Source: Vibrio pomeroyi (lineage in GTDB: Bacteria > Pseudomonadota > Gammaproteobacteria > Enterobacterales > Vibrionaceae). From it: DNA of 64,000 bases. Made by a program: the position numbers and the translations under genes. The notes below the pieces were generated by a model, which was not told where the DNA came from, did not search any database, and saw only the letters and a list, made by a program, of their open reading frames with translations. The stretch lies in NCBI RefSeq assembly GCF_024347595.1, contig NZ_AP025506.1, forward strand, positions 992,001 to 1,056,000, read 5' to 3'. Below are positions 46,566-54,574 of this stretch, piece by piece. How positions within the stretch are numbered: the first letter of the stretch is position 1; each line of letters starts with the position of its first letter.

Positions 46566-48269
46566 ATGTTAAAAAGGGATCTAAATTTCTTCGAAAGTTA
46601 CGAATTTACGGTAAAGTTCAACTTTGATGATACTGATTTTACTGGCGTTCTTTCTATTAATCAGGCAGGTATCCCACAGCTTAAAATACACACAGAAAAT
46701 CACAGCTTGCAGTTCGAAGAACGCAGAATAATTCAATATCCAATCACTTGTCATGAAATTGGTTCGAATAAGACATTTACTCTACATCAATCAGAACTTC
46801 AAAGAGGTGGGGTCATTATATGTGGATTTGTCACTACTGGATCTTTAATTACGAATGACATTAATCTGATAGAAGTACACCTGACAGGTATATCTACTTG
46901 GTTTGAAAGGTTACGAAGCTCAGAGATAACAGAAACGGAGTTCAAGCGATGTACTTCTATAGACAAATTCTTAGTTAACTTTAACTATAATAAAAATGAC
47001 TACTCGATAGAAAATCATCGTTACGTATCATCAACTGCGATCACATCAACCGATCATCACATAAGAATACAAGATTGTTTTATCGTTAAAAAGAAAAATG
47101 GCGGATTTACACTAAATGAAGCAAAAAGTATTGCTTTGGAGATAAGAAGCCTATTTTCACTTCTATTGGGGTATTCCCTCTCTATCAAAAACCTTTACTT
47201 GGTTCCTTCAGGGAAGCGACATGATTATCAATCCGTTACTTTCCCAAGTGTAGCCTATGAAGAGAAACCGTTTGATCATTACCACCAAGCGCTTTGCCAC
47301 GTTAATAATTTGTTCAACTGGGATCTTTGGGAACCCATCATAAAAAACTACTTCAGTGTTAAATCGTTCCGTACGATTTGGAACCGCTTAGTTGCCCCTT
47401 TAGCTCGTTCTAGTTCTGGAATTTGGGAATATGAGATTCTATCTGTCGTTGTAACACTCGAAATGTACTGTGAACAAGAGTCAAAGGGCAATGGACATAA
47501 ATTAAACAAAGAAAAATATAATGAGTTAACGTCACAGCTTAACAAAACGCTAGAAGCATTTATTGATGATAATGTTCTTTCATCTGAGGACCGATTGGTT
47601 CTAGAAGGGTTTTCGAGTGCTCTCGCTAACCTAAGAAATACATCCCACCCGACTCTTCAGCATAAATATGACTTCTTGATGAGCAAAACAAGCAATGAAA
47701 TTAAAGAAGCTATTTCCTTCAGTGACTATGATTTTAATGTACTAAAGAGACTTAGAAATAGTGTAGCGCACGGGCTAAATTACAAGACGATGATAGAAGG
47801 AGAAATAACTAAAGAAGTTCAAATAAAGGATCGCCTTTTAACATTGTTAATATATTTTGTTTTTCAGGAGCTTGGTTTTAATGACACCCAAATAGCGAGA
47901 AATCTAAGCCACACCCATAACTCATTCATACTCAACGCAGGTGGTAATGAAAGAGCTAGAGATAAACTAGCTGGTACTGCGCGTTTCATTACATTGCAGG
48001 AAGAAATCGATCTTAAGGACTTTGCATCTTTTGATCATATCGTTGTTGATTACGAATCTAGTACTGAGCAATTCACATTGAATAAAGACCTGTCCCATGA
48101 AACAAAACATCACTGGCTTGGTAGCGGTATATCTGATGTTCGAGACTTTGTTAGAGACAAGCTTCCCAAAGATAGTAATTCTGAATTGGAGTACGTTAAC
48201 AAGTTATACATTTCCAATGTTACAAATGAAAAATGCTACTACGGGGCGATTGTGTTAACTCATAGGTGA
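46566..48269 (+). CDS. ApeA-like HEPN anti-phage protein (567 aa)
   Basis: The N-terminal half is beta-rich, like the ApeA N-terminal domain (LNFFESYEFTVKFNFDDTDF). The C-terminal half is helical with an R-N-x3-H motif at R397-N398...H402 (RLRNSVAHGLNY), the HEPN ribonuclease signature. ApeA proteins give abortive-type phage defence, presumably by RNA cleavage. GGGAGAG seven bases before the ATG at 46566 supports this start over one 15 codons upstream that lacks a ribosome site. It is the last cargo gene, about 360 bases from the right island end. Confidence 0.7.
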   Translation: MLKRDLNFFESYEFTVKFNFDDTDFTGVLSINQAGIPQLKIHTENHSLQFEERRIIQYPITCHEIGSNKTFTLHQSELQRGGVIICGFVTTGSLITNDINLIEVHLTGISTWFERLRSSEITETEFKRCTSIDKFLVNFNYNKNDYSIENHRYVSSTAITSTDHHIRIQDCFIVKKKNGGFTLNEAKSIALEIRSLFSLLLGYSLSIKNLYLVPSGKRHDYQSVTFPSVAYEEKPFDHYHQALCHVNNLFNWDLWEPIIKNYFSVKSFRTIWNRLVAPLARSSSGIWEYEILSVVVTLEMYCEQESKGNGHKLNKEKYNELTSQLNKTLEAFIDDNVLSSEDRLVLEGFSSALANLRNTSHPTLQHKYDFLMSKTSNEIKEAISFSDYDFNVLKRLRNSVAHGLNYKTMIEGEITKEVQIKDRLLTLLIYFVFQELGFNDTQIARNLSHTHNSFILNAGGNERARDKLAGTARFITLQEEIDLKDFASFDHIVVDYESSTEQFTLNKDLSHETKHHWLGSGISDVRDFVRDKLPKDSNSELEYVNKLYISNVTNEKCYYGAIVLTHR

Positions 48270-48319
48270 AGTTTCAAGATACTTTTTCTAATTTATCAGA
48301 AACGGTTTGGGTTTATACC

Positions 48320-48351
48320 TCTAAATCGCTTTTGTCCAAAAGCTTCATAGG
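48320..48351 (+). repeat. Cargo-boundary motif, copy 3
   Basis: TCTAA-ATCG-CTTTTGTCC-A-A-AAGCTTCATAGG, 50 bases after the ApeA-like gene. The core GCTTTTG-TC-CAAAAGC is a perfect palindrome in this copy. Confidence 0.5.
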
Positions 48352-48626
48352 TCGAATTTTCCCAGTTGTGATCAAGACAAAGAACAGATGTCGAGAGGTG
48401 TATAAATTTCGTTAGGTAATACATCGGTAGCTGTAGAAGCACTTAGGTAGCGGAAAGGTTAGTGTATCGTTATATGGCTTGTAGATATGACTATTAGTAC
48501 TCGCATAGAAGCGAAAGTATCGAGTGTTCATTTGTAAACACATACACAGAGGACTTTGATTATAAACAATCAAACTCAATCAAAAAAAAGAACACTTAAA
48601 AAGCTAAAATTCAATAACTTAAAATT

Positions 48627-48663
48627 CAACTTGATAGTTTGATTAGTTCTTAACTATTTAGAC
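48627..48663. repeat. Right imperfect terminal inverted repeat of the island
   Basis: Read inward (reverse complement) it begins GTCTAAATAGTTA, then AACTAATCAAAC and AAGTTG, mirroring the left end. DUF1244 coding sequence starts immediately outside. Confidence 0.75.
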
Positions 48664-48772
48664 CAGCCACGTCTTTATTGTTGTCTAGATGAGATAATAG
48701 GCGACGAAATGAAGCGGCATCTAGCTTGTCTTGTTCTTCTTGAGTTAGTTGCTTGTATTTGAATTCAGCCAA
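48650..48772 (-). pseudogene. DUF1244 gene, N-terminal remnant
   Basis: From a TTG at 48772 the frame reads MAEFKYKQLTQEEQDKLDAA, then SFRRLLSHLDNNKDVA, after which it enters island sequence (GLNS) and stops. It aligns with the first 36 residues of the intact copy at 30680. Together with the fragment at 22746-22966 it rebuilds one DUF1244 gene of about 109 codons. It keeps its original promoter and GGAAAGAG ribosome site. Confidence 0.9.
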
Positions 48773-48912
48773 AACTCTTTCCTTTTCAAGTTAATGATTA
48801 TCCTTAATTAGAGTCTACACGGCTGCGAGATTGACGCCAATACTCATTCACTCTGGTTTGAGTATGTACCCCTCATATTTCTAGGTCCTCGTAGGATAAT
48901 AAAATTACAACT

Positions 48913-48926
48913 AGACCGGTCGGTCT
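48913..48926. promoter_or_regulatory. NemR-like TetR operator 1
   Basis: AGACCG-GT-CGGTCT is a perfect palindrome. It sits between a TTACAA -35-like and a TATTGT -10-like sequence spaced 17 bases apart, ahead of the membrane gene at 49008. The core matches the known NemR-type box (TAGACC...GGTCT). Confidence 0.65.
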
Positions 48927-49007
48927 GTATTGTGTATTATTCATTCAACACTTCAAATTAGACAATCAGATCATTGAAGCAGTAAACCGGAGAGAGGAGA
49001 TCAAAGC

Positions 49008-49502
49008 ATGACATTAGCATTTGAAACATACTTGGCTATTGGTTTATCGATGGCGTTGTTAAGCCTTTGGAAAACCTATTCAGGGCCTGCTATTGCCGCG
49101 TTTCTATCTTACTCCTACCCAGAAATGCTGTTGTTTAATTTAATCCCAGCGATGATTGCTGCGTATGCAGGTTGGAAAATTGCTCCCGTCTATTCAACTT
49201 TATTTAAGAAACAAAAAGGCGCTGTCTTTAAACCTAAGCTCAGGAAATTCATGAAAAAATGGAATCAATATGGTCAACTTTCAATGGCTATTTTGGCTCC
49301 TGTTTTAGTCGGAATTCCGAGTTATACCTTTGTTTCGAAAAGATTGAATCAAAGTGGCGTGAAAACATTTGGCATGCTTACATTGTCTATTTTAGGCTGG
49401 AGTAGCTTGGCTTATAGCTGTTTTGCATTCCTAGATGTTGGTCAGTATGTGGCGATAGAGAACATTATTCCCGAGTCTGTTCTTGAGAATATTCAGCAAT
49501 AA
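49008..49502 (+). CDS. Small multi-span membrane protein (164 aa)
   Basis: It has four to five hydrophobic helices, with an amphipathic basic segment (FKKQKGAVFKPKLRKFMKKW) in the middle. It begins MTLAFETYLAIGLSMALLSL. It may belong to the small exporter/DedA-like membrane proteins, but no family is assured. A GAGAGGAG ribosome site precedes it. Expression is probably controlled by the TetR operator 82 bases upstream. Confidence 0.7.
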   Translation: MTLAFETYLAIGLSMALLSLWKTYSGPAIAAFLSYSYPEMLLFNLIPAMIAAYAGWKIAPVYSTLFKKQKGAVFKPKLRKFMKKWNQYGQLSMAILAPVLVGIPSYTFVSKRLNQSGVKTFGMLTLSILGWSSLAYSCFAFLDVGQYVAIENIIPESVLENIQQ

Positions 49503-49878
49503 ATAGATCAATTTATACAACTTGCAGTGAGCAAAACGCAGTCTAACTCCTAACACGTAAAGTGTTCATGTTGTTTCGTTGCCATTGGCGATTTGAAAGC
49601 TATTATCCCCCTAGATATCCTCATTGAGCTCTCGCTCGGTTTTAAGTACCAAACATTTCAACGGCTCATTTAATGACCAAGTCATCTATATCTATACTGA
49701 TACTTAAATCGGCTCTTACCGGTTCTTGTAGTATCAGTAATGATCTCCCCAAAACTTGTCGAGCGTTCGCATTTTAACCCCTCACTAATCAGATCTATAT
49801 TCCATATCCCAATGCGTTTCAGCTTCGAATATGTAAACCGATCAGTCTAATTCTGACAAAGTTGACAATATTCTGACT
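49503..49878. other. Gene-free DNA with a long hairpin
   Basis: No gene is seen. TACTGATACT (49695-49704) pairs perfectly with AGTATCAGTA (49730-49739) around a 25-base loop that itself holds CGG/CCG. It could act as a 3' end structure. Confidence 0.5.
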
Positions 49879-49892
49879 AGACCGGTCGGTTT
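49879..49892. promoter_or_regulatory. NemR-like TetR operator 2
   Basis: AGACCG-GT-CGGTTT; with flanks (CTAG.. and ..TGT) it matches operator 1 at 17 of 18 positions. It lies 58 bases before the NAD(P)-binding protein gene. The same regulator should control both genes. Confidence 0.65.
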
Positions 49893-49950
49893 GTTGCGTT
49901 TATTATATATACAACGTCGAGACGACATAACTTTAAACGGTGAATTCCAT

Positions 49951-50616
49951 ATGAATAGATCAATCATTATTGCTGGTTCGAGTGGCTTAGTTGGACGAGA
50001 AACGCTGAGTACTTTATTAGGCAGTCAGAATATCAGTACTGTTTACGCACTGTCTCGACGTGAACTCAATACGCAACATCAGAAATTGAAGCAGATAATT
50101 GACAGTAATCTAAGTGTTCCTGCAATCCATTTAGATTCAGATCTTCCGGACGTTGGGATTATCGCTTTAGGTAGCACGATTAAAAAATCGGGTACCAAAG
50201 ATAAACTTCGCGCAATTGATGTTGACCTAGTCGTGTCGACTGCAGCAAACATGAAAGATCTTGGAGTAAAACACCTGATCGTCGTGTCATGTCTTGGAGC
50301 TGATAGTAAAGCTCGCTCACATTACCTTCGCTGCAAAGGGGAGATGGAAAATGACGTTGAATTACTTGATTTTGAGAAAACGACTTTCCTACATCCGGGC
50401 CCGTTGGCGGGGGATCGACAGGAGAAGAGAACTGATGAAAAGTTACTTCAAGGTGCTCTTAAGGTACTTAAGCCGATGATGATCGGCAGAATGAAAAAAT
50501 ATCGACCAATTCAAGCATCGAATATTGCAAACAGCATTTTGGTTCATTTGACATTTCCGAGCTCAAGAAAGGTGGAGAGATTAGATTCTCTCGACATGAT
50601 GAAGCTAGCGTCTTAG
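49951..50616 (+). CDS. NAD(P)-binding Rossmann-fold (SDR-like) protein (221 aa)
   Basis: It has an N-terminal dinucleotide-binding loop GSSGLVGRETL, then a SRREL basic patch and an ALGSTIKKSGTKDKLRAIDVD segment of the HTATIP2/epimerase-like group (IVVSCLGADSKARSHYLRCK). It is cytoplasmic and its substrate is unknown. The start MNRSIIIAGSSG at 49951 is chosen because upstream codons overlap the TetR operator. It leads a run of envelope genes. Confidence 0.8.
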   Translation: MNRSIIIAGSSGLVGRETLSTLLGSQNISTVYALSRRELNTQHQKLKQIIDSNLSVPAIHLDSDLPDVGIIALGSTIKKSGTKDKLRAIDVDLVVSTAANMKDLGVKHLIVVSCLGADSKARSHYLRCKGEMENDVELLDFEKTTFLHPGPLAGDRQEKRTDEKLLQGALKVLKPMMIGRMKKYRPIQASNIANSILVHLTFPSSRKVERLDSLDMMKLAS

Positions 50617-50677
50617 CCCCATCTCGGCATGAGCGAGTACCTGCGATGTTTAAACCTGAATGTAGGAAGAGATACCA

Positions 50678-51184
50678 ATGAGATACAAAGTAACATTTTT
50701 GTTGATGACTCTTGTGATGGCCGGGGAAGCGTTCAGTCATGAGCTAAAAGCCGAGTCTTCGCATGCGCAATTTGATTCGTGGGTATACGATGATTATCGA
50801 ATGGTCGCAGAAAATACTCGCACATTATGGTTTGTCGACTATTACGATATTAGACACTTGAAAAGCAAAGAAGGTGATAGCGCACTTCTATTGACGTTTA
50901 CGCCTGAGAAGTTAACACAAGGAAAAGTCACAACAGCCACGATTGAGGCGCTGGAAGAGTCAAACCCAGGCATCAATATGAAAGACTCAAATATTCAAAA
51001 ACTAATGGATAGCCTATCCATGCCGCTGATTAAAGGCGATGTGATTGCCATTATCTACAGAGGGGAAACGATGCAGATTCAATATAACAATGACGTTGTG
51101 TATCAGGCTAAAGCATCTTCAAAACAGAGTGTTGCTTTAAGGAATATCTGGCTAGGCGAGACCCCTGTTGATGATTTGCTATAA
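50678..51184 (+). CDS. Exported chalcone-isomerase-like protein (168 aa)
   Basis: It has a signal peptide (MRYKVTFLLMTLVMAGEAFS) and a chalcone-isomerase-like domain ending in the typical VALRNIWLGETPVDDLL. Bacterial members are periplasmic and of unclear function, possibly lipid-related. An AGGAAGAG ribosome site precedes it; it follows the SDR gene by 61 bases. Confidence 0.75.
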   Translation: MRYKVTFLLMTLVMAGEAFSHELKAESSHAQFDSWVYDDYRMVAENTRTLWFVDYYDIRHLKSKEGDSALLLTFTPEKLTQGKVTTATIEALEESNPGINMKDSNIQKLMDSLSMPLIKGDVIAIIYRGETMQIQYNNDVVYQAKASSKQSVALRNIWLGETPVDDLL

Positions 51185-51212
51185 CAGCCAACTAAAGTGG
51201 GGCAAGTTCCTC

Positions 51213-51761
51213 ATGATAATGGTGTTAACTTTGCCATCGTTCGTTGCTATGAGTGGAGAAAATATGATGACGAGAATTGAGAAAGCTGAGTACAGAGAGT
51301 TTGCGAAGGGACTTAAGTATGAGTTGGTATTTCGAAACTTAGGTAAACAGGTATTTTCTGAACTCAAACATAACCCGCCAGGCAGTATGACAGCAAACAG
51401 CTTGGACTTGCTCAGTAAAATGGAGCAACACAATACCATTGTGATGAACCCTGTCCGCAAACAACATGGCGTTGATAGCACTATTCATTGTAAAGATAAG
51501 TTTTTTGCTAAAACAGTGACGTTGTCTTTGAAAGTGATGCCATATTTAGGGGCGAGATATTTAGAGGGCAGCGCAGAGCGATTTGTTCATCAGCTCAAGG
51601 ATATTCAAGCATCCAGCCCAGTCGGTTATGAAAAAGAAATGACTTATATGGTTGAGCATGAAAAAGCGCTGTATGGGTACTTAGTCCATTTGAATGATGG
51701 TGACCTAAAGCGCGCCCACTCGGTCCTTGAAGACTTTGTTTCCGAACATAATATTCAATAG
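51213..51761 (+). CDS. Unknown exported protein (182 aa)
   Basis: From ATG 51213 the product has a hydrophobic N-terminus (MIMVLTLPSFVAMSG), then a soluble helical region (YREFAKGLKYELVFRNLGKQ and RKQHGVDSTIHCKDKFFAKT). A start at 51168 overlaps the previous gene and would place a polar leader before the signal, so it is less likely. No family is recognised. It is part of the same run of envelope genes. Confidence 0.6.
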   Translation: MIMVLTLPSFVAMSGENMMTRIEKAEYREFAKGLKYELVFRNLGKQVFSELKHNPPGSMTANSLDLLSKMEQHNTIVMNPVRKQHGVDSTIHCKDKFFAKTVTLSLKVMPYLGARYLEGSAERFVHQLKDIQASSPVGYEKEMTYMVEHEKALYGYLVHLNDGDLKRAHSVLEDFVSEHNIQ

Positions 51762-51814
51762 ATTTGATTGTTTCGTTTGCCTTCAATCATTTTCAAACTC
51801 TAGAGAGGTTATCT

Positions 51815-52681
51815 ATGAAAAAACTGTCTTTAATTGCTTTGTTTGTTCTGCCCATTCTAGGTTGCGAAACGACCGTTGATCAGAACGCTCATCAATCTCA
51901 ACTAAATGCCGTTGATGATAGTGTGCTCATTGTTGATCGAAACGCTGAAGATAACGGGTTAGATAAAGTGTTAACTATCGACCATTCTCGATTAGCAGAA
52001 CAGGCAAGTGAATATTTAGCACCAAGTCGAGTGGACTTTTATACCGACGACCAGCTGAATATTCAGTTGCTCAAAGACAGTTTACAAGTAGGGCTCGATT
52101 TACCATTTCGTGTTTTGAATTATGTTGAAAATGGCGAGCAAAAAGTAATTTATACCGATGCTCAGTTTATTCAAAAGCGACACGGAATAATGGATAACGA
52201 AGCCCTTGAGCAGTACGCAGAAAAAACGGCATCGCTAACTAATGGGCTAGATAACATTGCACCAGTTCAGAGCGAAGGCTTAACAAAGAACTACGGCATT
52301 GAAACATTAGTATCAGAGTATGATTTTGAAACGACACTGAACAATATTAAACGAGATGTTCTTGCTCAAGGTGACACGGTTTGGTTTATGAACTGGGATT
52401 TTAAGGCTAGAGCAGAAGCGATTGGTGAGTCACTACCTAATGCGACCCTGCTCGTTTTTGGTGGGCCAGCGCCAGGTGCAAAAGCAATGACCGATTTCCC
52501 AAGTATTGGATTGGATGCTTTTGGCCAAAAAGTATTAGTGACTGAAGAAAACGGTCAAGTGACGGTTGCTTACAATAATATTGTCGACATGTCTGAACTC
52601 CATTATCAGGACAATGCAATTTCTCATAAGGTCATCAACTTTCGATTGGGTAAAACTCTCGGCGGTGCGGTAGAAAAATAA
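51815..52681 (+). CDS. Lipoprotein with two DUF302 domains (288 aa)
   Basis: It has a lipoprotein signal (MKKLSLIALFVLPILGC; lipobox ILGC) and two DUF302-type domains. The first (about 75-160) contains LPFRVLNYVENGEQKVIYTD. The second (about 190-280) contains PNATLLVFGGPAPGAKAM and FPSIGLDAFGQKVLV. DUF302 proteins bind small ligands or metals by structure, but function is unknown. GAGAGGT provides the ribosome site; an earlier in-frame ATG is dismissed for lacking a signal. Confidence 0.8.
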   Translation: MKKLSLIALFVLPILGCETTVDQNAHQSQLNAVDDSVLIVDRNAEDNGLDKVLTIDHSRLAEQASEYLAPSRVDFYTDDQLNIQLLKDSLQVGLDLPFRVLNYVENGEQKVIYTDAQFIQKRHGIMDNEALEQYAEKTASLTNGLDNIAPVQSEGLTKNYGIETLVSEYDFETTLNNIKRDVLAQGDTVWFMNWDFKARAEAIGESLPNATLLVFGGPAPGAKAMTDFPSIGLDAFGQKVLVTEENGQVTVAYNNIVDMSELHYQDNAISHKVINFRLGKTLGGAVEK

Positions 52682-52853
52682 TCTATCGCCTTACGATTTA
52701 TATCGATAATTAACATCTAATTAATTCACATTAATAAAAATCCATGTTTTTAAAATTATGGCGTGGCTTTTTATTACCTAAAAACAACGGCTAATTTAAT
52801 AGCCTAATTTTAACGCTGCCATTTTGGCATTGAAATTTAACCATTGGAATATC

Positions 52854-53555
52854 ATGAAAACACAATTTTTAACATTATCTTCTTTATTTGTTATTTCTTT
52901 TTCTAGTGTAGTATCTGCAAACGATACAACGAATGCAGAAAATGTAGAACAAGAGGTACAAGCTGAAAATAATTATCACAATCAAGATATCAGAAATGTT
53001 CAGAGTAGTATTAAAGCTGGATACGATACACAAGAGTTTGATCGATATGACGTGAATATAATAGGCGTTGAAGCTACCTACGGTATTAATGATAAAGCTA
53101 GCATCGGTTTAAGCTACGATACTCTTGATATTGACTTTGGTAATGATAAATTAAATGACCATTATGATAGAGAAGATGTCATTACACTATCTGGCCAATA
53201 CAATATTTCAAATAACATTGTTATTGATGGTGAGTGGAATATCTCTGGAGACTACGACAATCTTACCGTCGGTGGTAACTACGTCGCTGATGCTGGCTTT
53301 GGTGCATGGAACGTGGGCGCCAACTATTCAACGGGTGATGTGAGCGACGGTTTTGACCTAGAAGCGGGCGTTTTGGTGCCATTTGGTAACATGTATTACC
53401 GCGGTGATTTTACTTACTTCTTGGATTCTGATGTCGACACTGTGTTTGAAAATGCTCTGGGTTGGACTAACGGCAATGTTGATGTGAATGCATCCGTAAC
53501 TATGTATGAATTTGACGATACCTCTGTTGGTATCGAATTCGGTTACTATTTCTAA
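52854..53555 (+). CDS. Outer-membrane beta-barrel protein (233 aa)
   Basis: It has a signal peptide (MKTQFLTLSSLFVISFSSVV, cut after VSA), an Asn/Glu-rich linker and about ten alternating amphipathic strands ending in VGIEFGYYF, with a terminal aromatic residue as needed for barrel assembly. Small porin-like or adhesion-type barrel; substrate unknown. Confidence 0.75.
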   Translation: MKTQFLTLSSLFVISFSSVVSANDTTNAENVEQEVQAENNYHNQDIRNVQSSIKAGYDTQEFDRYDVNIIGVEATYGINDKASIGLSYDTLDIDFGNDKLNDHYDREDVITLSGQYNISNNIVIDGEWNISGDYDNLTVGGNYVADAGFGAWNVGANYSTGDVSDGFDLEAGVLVPFGNMYYRGDFTYFLDSDVDTVFENALGWTNGNVDVNASVTMYEFDDTSVGIEFGYYF

Positions 53556-53571
53556 GTTGTAGGTAGATGAA

Positions 53572-54120
53572 ATGAAAATCTTCAGTAAAAAGAGCTCAAT
53601 CAAGCTTGCGGGTATCCTGTTACTTGTCCCAATTCTTAGCGGTTGTGTCGGTAGCAATTTCACGACTAAAAAGTTAATGGAATTCAACATAAAGGTTGTT
53701 GATAACCGCTATGCACGTGGCGGTGTTAACTTCTTATTGGTACCCGTTTATGGCTTTACAACATTGGCAGATTACTTCGTTGTTAACTCAATCGAGTTCT
53801 GGACGGGGTCAAACCCTTTCGACGGCACTCCGCATATCTTTGATAGTAAAGTCGAGACAATGATTGATATTAATGGAGATCTTGATCCTTCACTGCGTGA
53901 TGCACCGATTGATCCTCTGACGTACCACAACATTGAAGACAGCCACATAAGAACCATTGACGAAAATACTATTGAGATGGAAGTGACTTATGTTGACGGC
54001 ACTTCTTCAACGGTAACCGGCGTGAAGGAAGGTGCAAACGTTAAGTACTTTGTTGATGGTGAGTTTGTCTCTGAAACCTCTGTAGAGGCGTTATCAGAAG
54101 CATTTGAAGTGAGCTCATAA
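53572..54120 (+). CDS. DUF3332 lipoprotein (182 aa)
   Basis: It has a lipoprotein signal ending LLLVPILSGC and the DUF3332 core (NFTTKKLMEFNIKVVDNRYA, VNFLLVPVYGFTTLADYFVV, NSIEFWTGSNPF). Common in vibrios; function unknown. It follows the barrel gene by 16 bases, so the two are probably cotranscribed. Confidence 0.8.
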   Translation: MKIFSKKSSIKLAGILLLVPILSGCVGSNFTTKKLMEFNIKVVDNRYARGGVNFLLVPVYGFTTLADYFVVNSIEFWTGSNPFDGTPHIFDSKVETMIDINGDLDPSLRDAPIDPLTYHNIEDSHIRTIDENTIEMEVTYVDGTSSTVTGVKEGANVKYFVDGEFVSETSVEALSEAFEVSS

Positions 54121-54203
54121 TCATCCATTGTTAAAGTGAACTTTATTGTTCGCCTATTATTTCTAATATTTACGATTAATAATCAAACTTTCAGGATATT
54201 AAT

Positions 54204-54476
54204 ATGAATCAATTTGGCGTGACGGGTTTTATTGTGAAAAGTAGCCTGACTAAAAAGAATATTCAACCTGTCGATGATATTTCTTATCCGGGGTGTAGCT
54301 TTTTAGTGCAAACAGATAACTTTCTAGTGTCATGTTGTTCATTAGATAAATATATTGATAATGCGTTTGAAACTCTGTTTAACACAAAAGGTAAAATTAA
54401 ACTGGAAGGGTTTTTGTTTGTAGATACTTATAGTGATAATGCATCTTTGTCTGTAGTGACAAAAATAACACAGTAA
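54204..54476 (+). CDS. Unknown small protein (90 aa)
   Basis: It starts MNQFGVTGFIVKSSLTKKNI behind CAGGATATTA and includes a YPGCSFLVQTDNFLVSCCSL segment with three cysteines. No signal or membrane helix. No family recognised. It is the last gene before a bidirectional terminator. Confidence 0.6.
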   Translation: MNQFGVTGFIVKSSLTKKNIQPVDDISYPGCSFLVQTDNFLVSCCSLDKYIDNAFETLFNTKGKIKLEGFLFVDTYSDNASLSVVTKITQ

Positions 54477-54516
54477 TAGCGATTAATAAGTTTCTTAATA
54501 GGGGCTTGTTATAAAG

Positions 54517-54548
54517 AAAAAGGACGAAGTTAACTTCGTCCTTTTTGT
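54517..54548. terminator. Bidirectional terminator
   Basis: AAAAAGGACGAAGTT (54517-54531) is the exact complement of AACTTCGTCCTTTTT (54532-54546). It serves the small gene on the plus strand and cdsH on the minus strand. Confidence 0.9.
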
Positions 54549-54574
54549 TATTGTAAACTTGTTAGTTAATGAAC

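Larger units (their letters stand above)
22967..48663. mobile_element. Gamma-mobile-trio (GMT) type genomic island, about 25.7 kb
   Basis: The bounds come from the two halves of one DUF1244 gene left on the minus strand outside both ends, and from imperfect inverted repeats just inside. The left end carries the recombinase trio in the order small recombinase, giant integrase, coiled-coil protein, the arrangement I know as gamma-mobile-trio (GmtY-GmtZ-GmtX; islands in Gammaproteobacteria rich in anti-phage and toxin genes). The cargo includes a replacement DUF1244 gene, an IS481-type element and several probable defence genes. The DNA is visibly more AT-rich than its flanks. The exact crossover bases cannot be fixed without an empty site. 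Related tyrosine-recombinase groups (Tn554-like, SE elements) are alternatives for the classification. Confidence 0.88.

Noticed and set aside
22967-48663. Classic prophage, conjugative element or integron for the island
   Set aside because: No phage structural, relaxase, type IV secretion or replication genes, and no integron attC series or IntI; the three-recombinase layout fits a GMT-type island instead.
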